The position numbers and the translations under genes were made by a program. The notes below the pieces were generated by a model. The model made no database searches. It worked only from the letters and a program-made list of their open reading frames with translations, and was not told the DNA's origin. This document shows positions 11,651 through 23,624 of a stretch of 55,067 bases of DNA, piece by piece. Source of the DNA: Cerioporus squamosus (lineage: Eukaryota; Basidiomycota; Agaricomycetes; Polyporales; Polyporaceae); the NCBI GenBank assembly GCA_022592435.1, contig JABYQS010000215.1:1-55067 (forward strand), written 5' to 3'. How positions within the stretch are numbered: the first letter of the stretch is position 1; each line of letters starts with the position of its first letter.

Positions 11651-12878
11651 CTAAGGCCGGCCGTTGCAGTGCAGGTGCAGCGACAACAGCCAGTCGCGCT
11701 CATCCGCTGCCTGAAGTCCCTCAGTGATGCGATGAGCGCGATTGGCAGCCTCGTCCGCATGCAATGGCACCAGTGCAGTCTGAGCGGCCCATCTCCGCCA
11801 AAAGCAAGCTGTCGCGCCCAACCGACCCGCGCGAGACGAGCGCTCGCTCGACCGCAATTGCTGGAACACAGACACTCCGCGACACAGTCCAGACCATGGC
11901 AAAGAGGCGTCCCGAACTGGCAGGAGCTGAGGTTCCTCACGAAGATCGATATGACACGGACAACCGCGAGCTCGATGGGACTTGCAGCAGGACGAGCGAA
12001 GTCGCCACATCGAGACACAAGGGTCGAACGCTCGGAACGCGCGTGGGTGCCCGCGCCTCACAGCGTCCCGCGATGCACCGGGGACAACGCGCCGGTTGCG
12101 AGGGTACGTTGGTAGCCGCAGCATGTACCCGGCGCGTCCAGCGAGCCACGAGCGGAAGGGGGAGGTTACGACGTCGAAGCGCAAGGTCGTGACAGGTCTG
12201 TTGGGGAGGAACAGACTGCGAGCGGGACTCTTGAAGTGCGTGGACCAAAACAGCGCACGCGGGAGGACGGGGGACGAATGGACAACAGAGAAGGGGAGTA
12301 CTCACATCGCGTGTCCTGACATACCCATCCGCCTGCTCAACGGGGACAGTCTTCTTCTTCTTCTCGTCCCACGGACGCGGGATGACCTCCACCGACGTCC
12401 ACCAGCTGCTCGAGTCGTCGTTCTCGCCTTCCTTCGCGTTCTTGAACCGCCAGAGCCAGGAGAGGTCCCGGACGGGGCTGTGGTGTCGCGAGGTAGAGGA
12501 GGCGCGGCGGCTGCGAGAGACGCTGCGAGAGCGGAAGTCGGAGGGGCCAGGGCCGAGGGTGGTGGTGGAGGAGGAGAGGGAGTGGGAGACGGGCGTGGAC
12601 ACGACGCGGGTGATGACCGGGGACGTCACGAGCGGGAGCGTGGGCGGGCGGATGGTGGAGACGGAGCCGCCTCGCGAGCGGACCGACTGCGTGCTCTGGG
12701 ACGGGCCCGGGAGGGGGGCGGACCTGATGGACGACGGAGAGCACGCGCCGGCTGGGGCGTGCATGGCCTGGCTCAGCGGGGAAGGGTGCCGGACAGCGGG
12801 CGTCGAGCTTGAGCTAGAGTCAGACGACGACTGCGCAGAGGCCGACGGCGGGGAGAGCGAGTTGGGCGGAGAAGCCAT
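11651..12878 (-). pseudogene. Ser-rich gene, C-terminally frameshifted (unit B)
   Basis: Exon 1 is 12878-12325 and the intron 12324-12198 uses the same sites as in A. In exon 2 a 17-bp stretch present in A (near 250-266) is absent, after the codons for MLRLPTY. The frame shifts and runs on for about 150 unrelated residues to a stop at 11651 instead of ending about 20 residues later as in A. The N-terminal part remains fully open, so a product with an altered tail could still be made. Confidence 0.5.
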
Positions 12879-13364
12879 CGCAGCTGAGAGTAATGAACGG
12901 AGGGGGGTTATATACGGCCGCGTTGGGATGTCCGCGGCGTCCTGTCGGCCAGCGGAGCACGATCCCCCGCCCGTGCGTGTCCGCTCCGGCGTGTGCACGC
13001 TCTGAGAGTGTTCTGCGCACGCTCAGCGACCGGCGATGACCCGGCGGGTGTCTGACGGAGGAGAGAAGGTGGAGAGAGCAGCGAGCGAGAGCAGAGAGTC
13101 GCTACGTCTGCTTCCCACGCCACGATGCCCGCGAGCCACCCCGATATGGCAGCCAGCGTCGCAAGCTGTGCTGCTCTAAACCTCGCTGCTCTCGCCGTCC
13201 GCCGGCTGCACTCGCCCCTGCCGCTGCACGGGATGCTCGCTGTGCGCTCTCTGCTCGCCTGCGCTGGCTCTCTGTGTGCCCCGCCGCTGTCTCGCAGGCC
13301 GACTCCACACCCGGCATTCAACGCGCTCGCCATTCCGCCCCTATGAGCCTCCCGCCGGCATTCG

Positions 13365-15100
13365 CTGATCGACTCCGTCCTCTCGATCTCGCTGCTGCAT
13401 GCTCGCGCCTCTTCTCCCGCTCACCCGACGCGTCTTCTCGACGTCCCATGTCCGTGTTCCCTGCACCCCGCTCACGTCCTGCGCTTGCTTTGCCTTATAC
13501 AGCGTCCTGCCGGCTCTCGGACGACGCGCTCTTCTAGAGAACACACCGGCGCGTGGCTCGTCATTCCATCCTCGGGGTTCTTGACTCTTACGGGCTATCG
13601 TACGATGACGTGCATCAGGCTAGCCATCCGACATCGACCGGGCACTGTACGTATGCATACATGCTAACATTTCATCTCCCTGACCATTGCGTCCAGCGCG
13701 TCGCAATTCCCCGGAGTACATCGCATCAAGCCCCTCACATTCCCGTGCATCCGCCCGACCTCCATGCCTCCTATTTCCGTCGCGATGTCTCGCCGCCGGC
13801 AACTGAACGCAACGGAGATCTGCGCAGATCGAGAGCATCATCTGGATCTCATCCCGTATGACGCTCCGCTTGGACGTCGTCCAGCAGGCTCGTGAGCAGC
13901 GGACCTCCTAAGCATTCGGCATGGCGCTGATGTACGATTCTCTCGACGCATACAGAGTATGCGCACTCGCGAGCTCAGTGAGCAGACACTCGAGCTCAGC
14001 CACCGACATATGGTAGCTTCTACAGCTCCTCCCTCGCGCGCATCCGCTCACTCAATGTTTTCGACAGACGGTTCACCCAGACCGTCCCCGGGCGTCATCT
14101 TGGACAGCTTCGACACACCACCAACTGCAGGATGTCCGGTCCGAACCCCACAGAGAACGTTGGCCCGGCATTCAAAGCGCTCTCCATGCGTACTCTCCCC
14201 CTATTAGCCCCCACCGGCCTCTGCTGATCGAATCCATCCTCCCCTCTCGATCTCGTTGCTGCGTGCTTGCACCTCTTCTCCCGCTCACCCGACGCGTCTT
14301 CTCGACGTCCCATGTCCGGCCCAACCCTGCAAACATGCCCCGCTAGTGTTCTCGTTGCCTTATACAGCGTCTTGACGGCTCCCGTGACGTTCGGTGCTAA
14401 CGCGCGCATGACGTGCACCGGGCTAACCACCCGACCTCGACCGCCCCGACCCGGTACGTATGCATTATTTCCTCCTACATGCCAACATTCCATGTCGCCG
14501 ACCATCGTGTTCAGCACGACGCAGTTCTCCGGTGCACATCGCGCACACACAAGCCCCTCACGCTCCCGCGCTTCCGCCCCGGTGTCCATGCCTCCTATTT
14601 CTGTCGCTATGTCCCGCCGCCGGCAACTCAACGCTACGGAGATCTGCGCAGATCCAGAGCAGGATCAGCATGTCCTCTCCATGCCACTCTCGGCTTGACT
14701 CGAACCCTGTCGAATAGCATCCCAAGTGGCATGGATATCGAGCATTCAACATGACACTGATACGCGATTTTCTCGATGCGTACAGAGTATGCGAGATCAA
14801 TGAAGGGCAGACAGTCGTGCTCAGCCACCCACATACAGTATGTTCCATGTCACCTCCCTCCCGCTCATCGGCTCACTCAGCGTTTTCGACTATCCCTCAG
14901 TCTGCGCTCTCCGCGGTCCGACTTCCACAGACCATTCGCTCAATATGCTCTCCAGTCCACCAACGTCCCGCTCCCCTGTGGCCATCCCGCCGGCATCTAC
15001 AGATCGAACCCATCATTGGCCCTCTCGATCGCGACCTCGCTGTCGCATGCACGCGGACTCTTCTCCCGCTCACCCGACCTAGCAATGCGTCTTCTGGACG
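13365..15100. repeat. Nested ~0.8 kb subrepeats (unit B)
   Basis: Subrepeat starts lie near 13381, 14246 and 15021, marked by the same anchors as in unit A. The block differs from A by an extra ~33 bp near 14710 and several smaller indels. Confidence 0.6.
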
Positions 15101-15275
15101 TTGCCATGAGTCGTCTATGCATCATCGTAGTAGCAATTATGGTTCGTTGTCCTTCTCCACCAACCCCTGTTCGTCCGCATCGCTTCATATTGCCTCATAT
15201 GGCGTCTTTGCAGCTCCCCGGACCTCGACTCTTTGTCTGCTTGCGGACCCGCTGCGCTTTTAGCGAGTCCCTTCA

Positions 15276-15425
15276 CACCGTGGACAAAGGTGCCTATTAT
15301 CCACGAACAGATTGAGAAAACATCGTGAACTGTGACGAAAACCTGCCAAAAGCGGTAGTCTACAGTCACTGTTCACGATGGTTTCACTATCAAATCGCAG
15401 ACATAAGGCATCGTTGCCCACGGTG
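15276..15425. mobile_element. 150-bp foldback (MITE-like) element, unit B copy
   Basis: The element begins CACCGTGGACAAAGGTGCC and ends with the inverse (GGCATCGTTGCCCACGGTG). The inner arms also pair (AACATCGTGAACTGTGAC against GTCACTGTTCACGATGG), so most of it folds into one hairpin. It is flanked by TCA on both sides (15273-15275 and 15426-15428). Unit A has a single TCA at the corresponding place (3418-3420) followed by the same GAATTGG, i.e. an empty site. Three-base duplication and terminal inverted repeats point to a cut-and-paste DNA transposon derivative of unknown superfamily. It has no coding capacity. Confidence 0.75.
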
Positions 15426-15889
15426 TCAGAATTGGACAGTAGATTGCGAGCACCGTCCCGTCCATCCGCCACACTCCCTTGCCATTGCGCTGTGCGCTCC
15501 CTCACAATCGCGACCCGGTGCTGCAGCGAAACACACATGATGGCTCCTAGCTACTCGACGTCAAACTACGCCTGTCTGACTCGGATGGGAATCCCAACAC
15601 AGCGGTACGCCAGGCGATGGGGTACTCACTCAACACAAGTCCTAGCTACTGTACATCGCGCTCCGCCCGTACCCACCCACCACGCGCCGAGTGCCGGTAC
15701 GACGCCTCCGCCGTGTCTTTCCGGTGAGTGTGCGCCTGGGTACATCCGCATCTCCGTGCAGAACCGACCCAGCGTACTGACCGTCCCATGCCGTCAGCAA
15801 TGCCGAGCGCAAGCCGTCCGCTGTACTAGTACTCGCCGGATGCAGTCAGTTCTGGTGCTTCGGGACGCAGGGCGGGGACGCCCACTCAC

Positions 15890-16233
15890 CGGCGAGGGCC
15901 GTTGCGTGGACGGTCTGTGATACCGGGGCACGCAAGTCAGAGGATGACTCTGCAGATCCTGCAAGTGACCGTCCATCCGTCAGTGCTCGACGCGCGGAGG
16001 AGACAAGGCAAGGATCACTCACCAGTCGAGGAGCAGGGGGCCTGTCCCTGGTGTCAGCGGCGTCACGGTCCAGGACATCGTACACGAGGCGGACGACGAG
16101 GAAGATGGCGAGCGCGAGTATCGAGAGCAAAGCCACAGGAGATCGCCCGGGCGACGCGACTCGGACAGTGGGGCGGACGTGTAGGAGGAGACACACACAA
16201 CCGGGGAAGGCACCGCACGGCTTATGTACGTGT
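15890..16233 (-). other. Possible membrane-protein gene fragment (unit B)
   Basis: Counterpart of 3880-4224, with exons 16233-16023 and 15958-15890. The hydrophobic run is LLSILALAIFLVVRLVY. One base fewer than A before the first donor shifts the phase of the splice, so the original frame cannot be inferred with confidence. Confidence 0.28.
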
Positions 16234-17347
16234 CTGTGTTTGTGCCGTGTTTGCGTCTGGTGGGCGAACCGAGCTCTGACCGGGTCCGTGCGCCGTCTAT
16301 GTTGCCTTTGCCGGCAGTCGGGAGTTGGGACTCAGCCTTCCGGGACTCGGACCCGTACAATGCAGCTGTTTGTGTCAACCGCCATCGCGCGTCGGTAAGT
16401 TCTTCCTCCGCATCGGCTGCTTGCTTGGCATGCCGCATATTTGTTGATGATACTCACGCACGGAGCTCGCAGGTCTTCGCCCGGGCCAGCGCGGTGTCCG
16501 CAGGCATGACACATCTGCAGCTCGAAACTCTGAGCTTCAAGCCAGATAATGCGCATCCGCGCAGAGTACGGGCACGCGGGCGGGCAGGAGAGGCAGGACA
16601 TGGATGTCTGGCGAAGGCGGGGATAGAACGCGAGCATGACTGCGACTCGGAGTCGGCTGGTATGCGGCTGAGTAGCTTGCGCGTAGCGGTATGCGTTTCA
16701 GGGTGGTTCCATGGGCTCGGACATCGGGGCGGGAACTTCACGGGACTTCGAAGCTATCTGACTTGGAGTGTGCATAGTCCGAGCTGCAAGGACGACTTGT
16801 ACATTACAGAGAGGATGTATACGACGCTAGAACTCTTGCGCACAATGGAAAGGTTACACATTGAGCATCGAGACAGAACTTGAGTGCATTTGCGTGCATC
16901 TCGAAGCTGCGTATTCTCTTCTTGAAGTTCTCCTTGGCATGGTTGCGTCATGGGACGGTATTGGAATTCCGTTCACGTTTCGTTTCAGTATGTGCGCTCG
17001 GATCCTGTCTCCCGGGGAGGTCTGTAACAGGAACAAATGAGCTTCGGAGCCGCAAATCGACCCAGGTGTCTGGATATGAGCCCACCGCGGAGCGGTCTCG
17101 ATACTCACCGCAATGCTTCAGTGTACGCGGCGGCTGCTCGCGTTCACATGCACTCAGCTGCTGGGAACACATCCCACTTAGCCTTGTGAAGAGAGCTCAC
17201 ACGAACACCTGCAGCAGAACACAGCTAGTATAATTCAGAAGAGACTTAGTGAGACAATTCTGCCATAGCTCAAGTTATGCTGGAGGCGAACAAAGATAAA
17301 AGGGTCAGCTTCATGCTGCTGCGTACACTGTTGCTCGTCAGGCTGCG

Positions 17348-18254
17348 ATGACACGTACATCCACTCGCGGCCGGCTTATCCTCCACTCTGAGTCGCCCGC
17401 CAAGCCCGTTCGCTCGTCTGCACACAAGGCCGCTCTCGACCCGCATGCTGTCCCCTTTCAGCTGCAGCGTCCTGTGCTCGTTCTCGTCCCACATCCCTCG
17501 CAGCTCTCCCCGCCTACTCTGAAGCTTTCGGAGCCAGACCCAGATGACCTGCGCGGCAGTGTGCGGAAGCTCATTACGGAGCTTCTCGGTAAGACTCCCG
17601 TTCCTCGAGTCGCACACGGTTCCGAGTCTGACTTCAAATTCAGTCTTCACATCCGGAGTCCCGGGCGCGCGCATGTGCTGGGAGGTGACGCTCTTCCGGG
17701 ACCAAGTCGTCCTCCGCTACCACGTCATCCTGATTGGCTGGCCGTCCGACATCCCGTTCCAAGACCTTAGCAAGCAGGGTGCGCCGTCGGCAGCCCAGAT
17801 GCGCACGCTTATTGGCCTTATGCTCACTGGGGAGCTCTACTTTGCCTGGGCGACCTCCGCGCAGCTCCGCATTGCCCGACTCGATGCCAGCGGCATCTCT
17901 CCGAGCCCGCTCCACCGCAAGGCTCTTCCACTGCCCAATCTTTGCCGCAGAGACATGGGGAGCCGGAAGACCCGGTATGACGACCAGGGCAATGCTCGTG
18001 TGCCCCGCTATGCCCGTGACGGCCCGAAGAGTGTGAAGATGGTCGAGGAGGCAGAGGAGGACGTGGTCGAGACTCACACACAGCCGTCGGGTGGTAGAGT
18101 GCCCCTGCCGAGGATGCGTAATCAGTTTGGGCACCTGGGATGGTATGAGAATGGCGGCTGGCGGGAGATCGGACATCATTACTGTAACTTAGACTTGCCA
18201 GACGGTGAGCACTCGGACTCGGACTCGATCTCTGAGTTCACGGACGATGAGTAG
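17348..18254 (+). CDS. Unknown protein with GWPSDIPF motif, 283 aa (unit B, open copy)
   Basis: Two exons, 17348-17588 and 17644-18254, are separated by a 55-nt intron (GTAAGA...CAG). The splice joins ELL to VFTSG and gives 283 aa. Residues 1-80 are basic and Pro-rich. The centre holds WEVTLFRDQVVLRYHVIL followed by GWPSDIPFQDLS and a helical stretch. The C-terminus is strongly acidic (EEAEEDVVE, then an SDSDSISEFTDDE end) after the aromatic FGHLGWYENGGWREIG. The GWPxxIPF motif after a beta-rich segment recalls uncharacterised proteins expanded in Agaricomycetes, from memory and not a searched match. I cannot name a function. There is no signal peptide or membrane segment. The gene lies alone on the plus strand of the unit. 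The A copy is frameshifted and C lacks it. Confidence 0.6.
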
Positions 18255-21200
18255 TTAGATTCCCTTTTGCTTGTCTTCGCAACTCTACATTCTCATATAA
18301 TGCACCTCGTCTCGGGTCCTCGGGATCTGTGCAGCTGCAGATGTTCTTGTCTCCCATGTGCATTGGCTATGCATGTTTCATCTGCTCGGTTCACCGGCAG
18401 CGGCTGCGCTTGATTAGAGTATCCTATGACTGGGATGTGGCGACATGTCCCCAAACATTCGGATTGGCTGGAAGGAAATCGTTTCATTGACAGTACGCGA
18501 CTTCGGGAACATCCCGGGATGGCTGCGCCAGCATTCACTACTCGCTCTCTATCCTCCCTGTCCTCCGTCATGACTTGTCGGGGTTCACCTCTTCCTGCCT
18601 GCTGTCGACAACGCACATGATCCTCTCCTCCTACACTCGCTGCTCCGCCACCTCTTGACAACACCCCTCTTGCTCCTCTGGCGACCTCGTCAGCATGCTC
18701 GGAACCGTTGTCGACCTGCCACATGTTCCCGACATCTGCAATGAACCTCTTCTACGCCCACAGCTTGACGACCGCGTCTGCGAGTCACTCCTGCGCTCAT
18801 ATCCGCCCTTCTCCGGAGTTGCTCAGCACACAGATTGAGGTGAGTCGATGATCTCTCGGTGTAAGTTGCGCGGATGAGGCAAGACTTACCCGTGCTGCTG
18901 AAGGGCACGCCCACCACCGTGTCTTCCTGAAGCTCGTGCACGCGCTCCGGCTTCTTGTCGTGACACGCTGCCGTGTTATCGAGTCTCCTCTGCGCCAAGC
19001 TCAACATAGCAGCTGCGTCGTCGCATCCCGCAACCCCCGACACTCTCGATGCAAACTCGCCGCTCCCATCGCTTTGTACAGGGACGTCCACGCGTCTCCG
19101 CTGCCATCCATCTGGAAGCTGCAGGTGCGTCACCACATTGTCCCCGAGCTCGTCGACAACGTCGCTGTTCACATCCCGGCACCTTCTGACGTACTCTTAA
19201 TCGTGCACTGGCAAACCCGCGGTGTCGCAAACCTGCACTTGCAACACTGCTCTGCGTGTCAAGCGTCTCCGGGATGCCGTTCTTGACTGTGAACCGGCTC
19301 GCCGCTGGGAGTGCGCAGGGCAGGGCAGTCCACTATGTCGACTGTCCCCGGACAGCGCCAGTTGCGCCGCTGGGACCCAAGTCCCTCGCAGGACCACGAT
19401 ACCTGCTTCGCTGTTGCCCATGAAGGATGCGAAGCGCGAGCCCCGCCGCTCTGCCGAGTCCCTGTTACGGACCTGTCCGCATCGTCGACCATCTGAACCG
19501 CCCGGGCCCGCCAGCGAACGACCTTCACCCTGCACTCAGCTTGCGGGGTGCAGACGCATCAGCCGCTGCTTCGCAATTCGAGTGCGTGGGTCTTCACGAG
19601 ACGCTGCACACGAGGGTCAGCATAGGTGTCTGATCCCGAGCCAGCGGAGGTACGTCTTTGTCACTCTCGGGCTACGAAGCTCTTTGCTGATCACTCTGCG
19701 GCCGTTCCCCTCTCCATTTTACCAGAAGAGACCGGACGTACCTGCCGTGGTGCATTCTCCATCGAGACGGCATCTTCAAGAAGACCGAAGAGTCAAAGTT
19801 GTCGCCTAGTGGTGCCAGAGGTCTAGAGCGTGTTCGCGCAAGCCAGAAGTTCGTACGCACATATGTTTCAGCCAGATCCTCCTGCTGACGTGAGGTTTGG
19901 ACGGTATTCAGGTGGATCTACTGTGTGCACCAGTCAGCATACTCCCAGTGCAGGACGACGCAAGGTAGGTCATCTCGCTGTGATCATCCCGCCGTCGCCA
20001 TCCCTGAGTCTCGATACAGCTCCCAGATGTCCCAGCACATGCTATAACAGCCAGTATCGACGCGTAAACACATCAATCCACGCTCCCGGGCGATGTCCTC
20101 CATCCCGGAGTCATCCTCAGCTCTTGAGCCTCCCTCAACGTCGCCAGTGCTCGCGATCGCCTCTCAAGAGTCTCCCAGACCATGTCGAGCCACAAGGTAC
20201 GCAGAAAATCACTTACCTGAACCCGCATTTTCGAGCTCAAGTCTTCGCCTGTCACCTATTGCCGCCAGCGTATCCGAGTGCACGCTGCGAAGTTTTCAAT
20301 GTCGCCGAGCAAGCGTACGGTGTCCTGGGTACGCGTCGTCTTTGCAGCGAGCTCACAAGCTTTCAAAAGAGCGCACAGACTAGTGCGCCATAGGAGGACA
20401 GCGAGACGGCGACGAGGAGGGCGTGGTGGTGGTGGAGAGACGAGAGCCGCGCTCCTGGGCGACGTCCTTACTCCGGAGTTGTCCCCAGCTTCCGAGCCCT
20501 CCTCCATCTCGCCAGCACGCGCGCAATCGCCAATCAAGAGCTTCCAGAGCGAGTTCAACACACAGGAAATGCTTACCTGGCACGATCTGTTCACTCGCAA
20601 GTCCGTCGCCGCCAGCGTGTCTGTACGCGCACTCCAAAGTCTTCGATGTCGCCAAGCAGGTCTACAGAGTCCAGGTACACGATTTCTTCGCAGTGAAGCA
20701 GACAGCGGGATCACAAGATTTCATAAGCAACCAGGCTAGCGTGTAGAAGGAGGAGAGCGAGGCATCGAGGAGCAGGACGGCAAGATGGTGGTGGAAGGGA
20801 GGGAGAGCCGGCGCGCGCCGCGGTTCACCAAGTGCAGACAGGCGCTCGTGCCTCGGAACTTGCCCGGGCTCGTCGGCTATAGTTTCGATGCTCTTCGTCT
20901 TGTCCTTGCTCTGCGCGCGGTCGGTAGATAGTGCATGTACTACGCTTTTCTCTATACCACTACCGTCCCTCTCGCCCATGCGAAGTTGCTGCCGATTTAG
21001 CCCGTTGTATGACTTGTTCTCAAGTGTGCGACTGGCCCGAGCCTTCAGACTTCGACATTCCGAGTGCGACGCAAAGCCTTCGACGTTCTGAGCGAAGTCA
21101 GGTGGAAAGGGGGTTAGCTAGAAGCAGAAAGGTCAGTAGTGCTCGTACAAGCAGCCGGACGAAGACCCACCTTCTCCTCGAGACCCTCTACACTCCTGCA

Positions 21201-21484
21201 ACCTACTGAGCCCTCCCGACGGAGCATACCATGAAGACAATGCGTCCGACGTTTCTACATACCCCCTACAGTGCTAGAGAACACGTCCTACTGCTCTATA
21301 CACCCCCTATAGCGTCCTAAGAAAAGCGATCGATCTGGGGATCTCTCCCCGCAAACGCGAGCCAGGCGCCGTCTCCGGGTCACGCTCTCTCTCCACCGCT
21401 GCCCTCTCATCTTTGCGTCTCCTCTTCTGCACGTCTCGCTTCGTACTGCAGCTTGCCCTCGCGACGCGTCTCTGTCCCTGCTGC
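18255..21484. other. 3.2 kb of unit B without a convincing gene
   Basis: This aligns with 6241-9510 of unit A. Differences are spread without codon periodicity that I can see. The better-preserved module pair is listed separately. Confidence 0.45.
20230..20760 (-). pseudogene. Duplicated exon-like modules with an LLGDIE motif (unit B)
   Basis: Two related minus-strand modules can be aligned. One reads TQDTVRLLGDIENFAAC then TRIRWR (about 20345-20265). The other reads YLDSVDLLGDIEDFGV then QTRWRR (about 20690-20600). Each is followed ~45 nt later by a GTAAGT or GTAAGC donor-like site. Both carry stops before the donor, so they are inactive as they stand. The pattern suggests an exon duplicated in tandem inside a helical-domain gene that has since decayed. 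Confidence 0.35.
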
Positions 21485-22121
21485 CTCCTTCCGAGCTTCG
21501 ACCGCGAACACTTGTTCTCTCCGGGAGCGTCGGACCTGGCAGGAAGACAGCCTGTGAGCGAAGGATGGAGAGTTAGCAAGTGTTGCCTTCGAGGTTACAT
21601 GGGTACGTACTCTGTCTGTCCGGAGTGCGAGCCTGTGCTCTGTCACTTCTCGTACCTCCGGCTCTCCGACCTCTTTCCCACTTCTGCGCTGCAACCGCGA
21701 ACACTCGGCCTTCCGGAGTGCTAGATGGGCGAAGCAAGTCAGGGCCGCCCTACGAGTAAAGTACACAGGAAGAATACATCCGGCGCGCTCACATCCGCGT
21801 GCCAGCAGCGCGTCGACGAGTCCACACACAGTGTTCAGTGAACGAAATATATTTTGTCTATTTACTACAACCTGCCTGCGTACCCTACACTTGCGCCTCA
21901 AAAGCCAGAAGCCGGCACTCACCGCCCTCGGGTCGACGACACGACGTCCAATCGCCATTCAAACATCGGATATGATATCGGGGCGATGGACTCGCGGCTA
22001 ACATGCATTGGCGAACCCAATCTCCCAGATGGCAAGTGCATCTCGCATGCGCGATCTCGCACAGCGAGCCGCGAGATAGACAAACAGACTCGAAACGAAG
22101 AGCCAGAAGCGGGCCACTCAC

Positions 22122-23424
22122 CTCGTGCACGAACAGCTGCCTCGGCGTCGTCGGCGCGAGCACCTTGATCGCCACCACCCGGTTCCTCCACGTGCCCTTG
22201 TACACGTCCGAGAAAAAGCCCAGCCCGATCTTCTCGTCCCGGTTGACTTCGTACCGCGTTATGGTCCAACTTGGGAGCGTCACCTCTGCCCCGCTGAGCC
22301 TCCGCAGCGCATCTATACCTGTCTCGATGAACTCCCGGTCGAGCGTGTCGCGCGGCGCGTGCGAGCGACCGGTTGCAGCGGAGCTCGACGTCGTGTGGCT
22401 TCCATGGCTGGCACTAGTCGATGACCGGGACAGGTGGGCACCCTCGACGACGAGCGGGGCGGTCGTGGTATCGACGGGCGAGGCCTCCGCCGTGCTCACG
22501 ATCACGCTCTCCTCGATGCTCTCCCGCTCGACCTCGACCTCGAGTGCCCGCTGCAGCGTCTTGATCGCCTCGGGCATCTCGTCCCGGCTGACCTGCAGGA
22601 TGCGGATCATCTCCGCGTCGTTGTTCGCCTGCAGGGCGCTCCGCATCAGCTGCCGCAGGTCCTGCGCGTCGTACACCGCGTCGCGCTCGTTCTGCCGCGC
22701 CGTCACTGCCTGCAGCTGCGCGAGAACTTGCCCGTCCAGCGGCGCGGGCTCCATCGTCAGCAGCAGCGACCCCGCCGGAGGCTCGAGAGCGCGCTGCTGG
22801 GTGTGGCTGATCGAGTCCAGGATCGCCTGTGTGTCCTGCTGCCGCTGCCGCTCCGCCGCGAGCACCTGCTTGAGGATCCGGATCTGGATCGACGTCTGTT
22901 TTGGGTGTGTCAGAGCACGAACTGCGCGACGAGGAGACGACGCACGTTGAACATGCCCAGTGCATCCGTCAGGCTGCTGTGGCACCCGGCCAGTGCCCGC
23001 TGGATCTCGTCCCGCTGCAGGTACCGCTTGATGAACGGCCGGTGGCTCTGCTTGCTCAGGAACCGGTGCACCTCCTTGTAGGACTCGACGAGCCGGACGA
23101 GCGGCGGGTGCAGCTCCACGCCGACCTCGTCGCCCGCCTCCGCGATCTCCTCGCGGATCGACATGAGCACGGTCGCGCAGCGCTCCGTCAGCCGGAGGCA
23201 CGCCAAGCGGTTGATCTGCGCGCGGGTGAGTACGCGAAGCGAGATGAGCACGCAAGACTTACGTCGACGAGCTGGAGGGCATCCCAGATGTTCAGCAGCG
23301 TCCGCGCCGCCTCCTCGAGACCCACGATCGGCGCGAACTTGAGCACGTCGACGCTCACTTCGAGGAGCTCGTGCACGACTTCGCCGGCTGTGCCGAGGAC
23401 GTTTACCGCGGCCTCCGCGACGCG
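22122..23424 (-). pseudogene. MLKL-NTD-like/TKL kinase, truncated after the N-lobe (unit B)
   Basis: Exons 23424-23263, 23215-22946 and 22895-22122 appear identical base for base to the unit A copy. The same truncation after LFVHEV is present, so the loss of the kinase C-lobe predates the exchange that made the two units identical here. An open frame of 402 codons is kept in both copies, which leaves room for expression of a helical-domain plus N-lobe product. Confidence 0.62.
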
Positions 23425-23624
23425 CTGTAGACAATTGGGTCAGCGACACGAACAATGTGAGCTTCGAGCGGGAAGGAGTAGGGTGAAGAGGAATGGTATC
23501 TGGACAAACCGTGTGTGCCGGCCCTTTCGCTCTCACGCGCGGTGACATCACAACACCGCAAGGGAAGTCTGTGCAGCAGTGCAAGTGGCACGCGCAGGCA
23601 AGGCAGCGAGCAGTCACCCGAGAG

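Larger units (their letters stand above)
1..11935. repeat. Tandem unit A of a ~12 kb array
   Basis: This is the first of three direct copies. Position 91 of A aligns with 11936 of B and 23910 of C. The first ~70 bases align poorly, so the real unit edge may lie here or left of the window. A and B differ by scattered SNPs and small indels up to about 9510, so the offset drifts from 11828 to about 12021. From about 9511 the sequence is indistinguishable from B at a constant offset of 11974. The unit carries a Ser-rich gene, nested subrepeats, a possible membrane-protein gene, a 283-aa-family gene and a truncated kinase. Confidence 0.9.
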
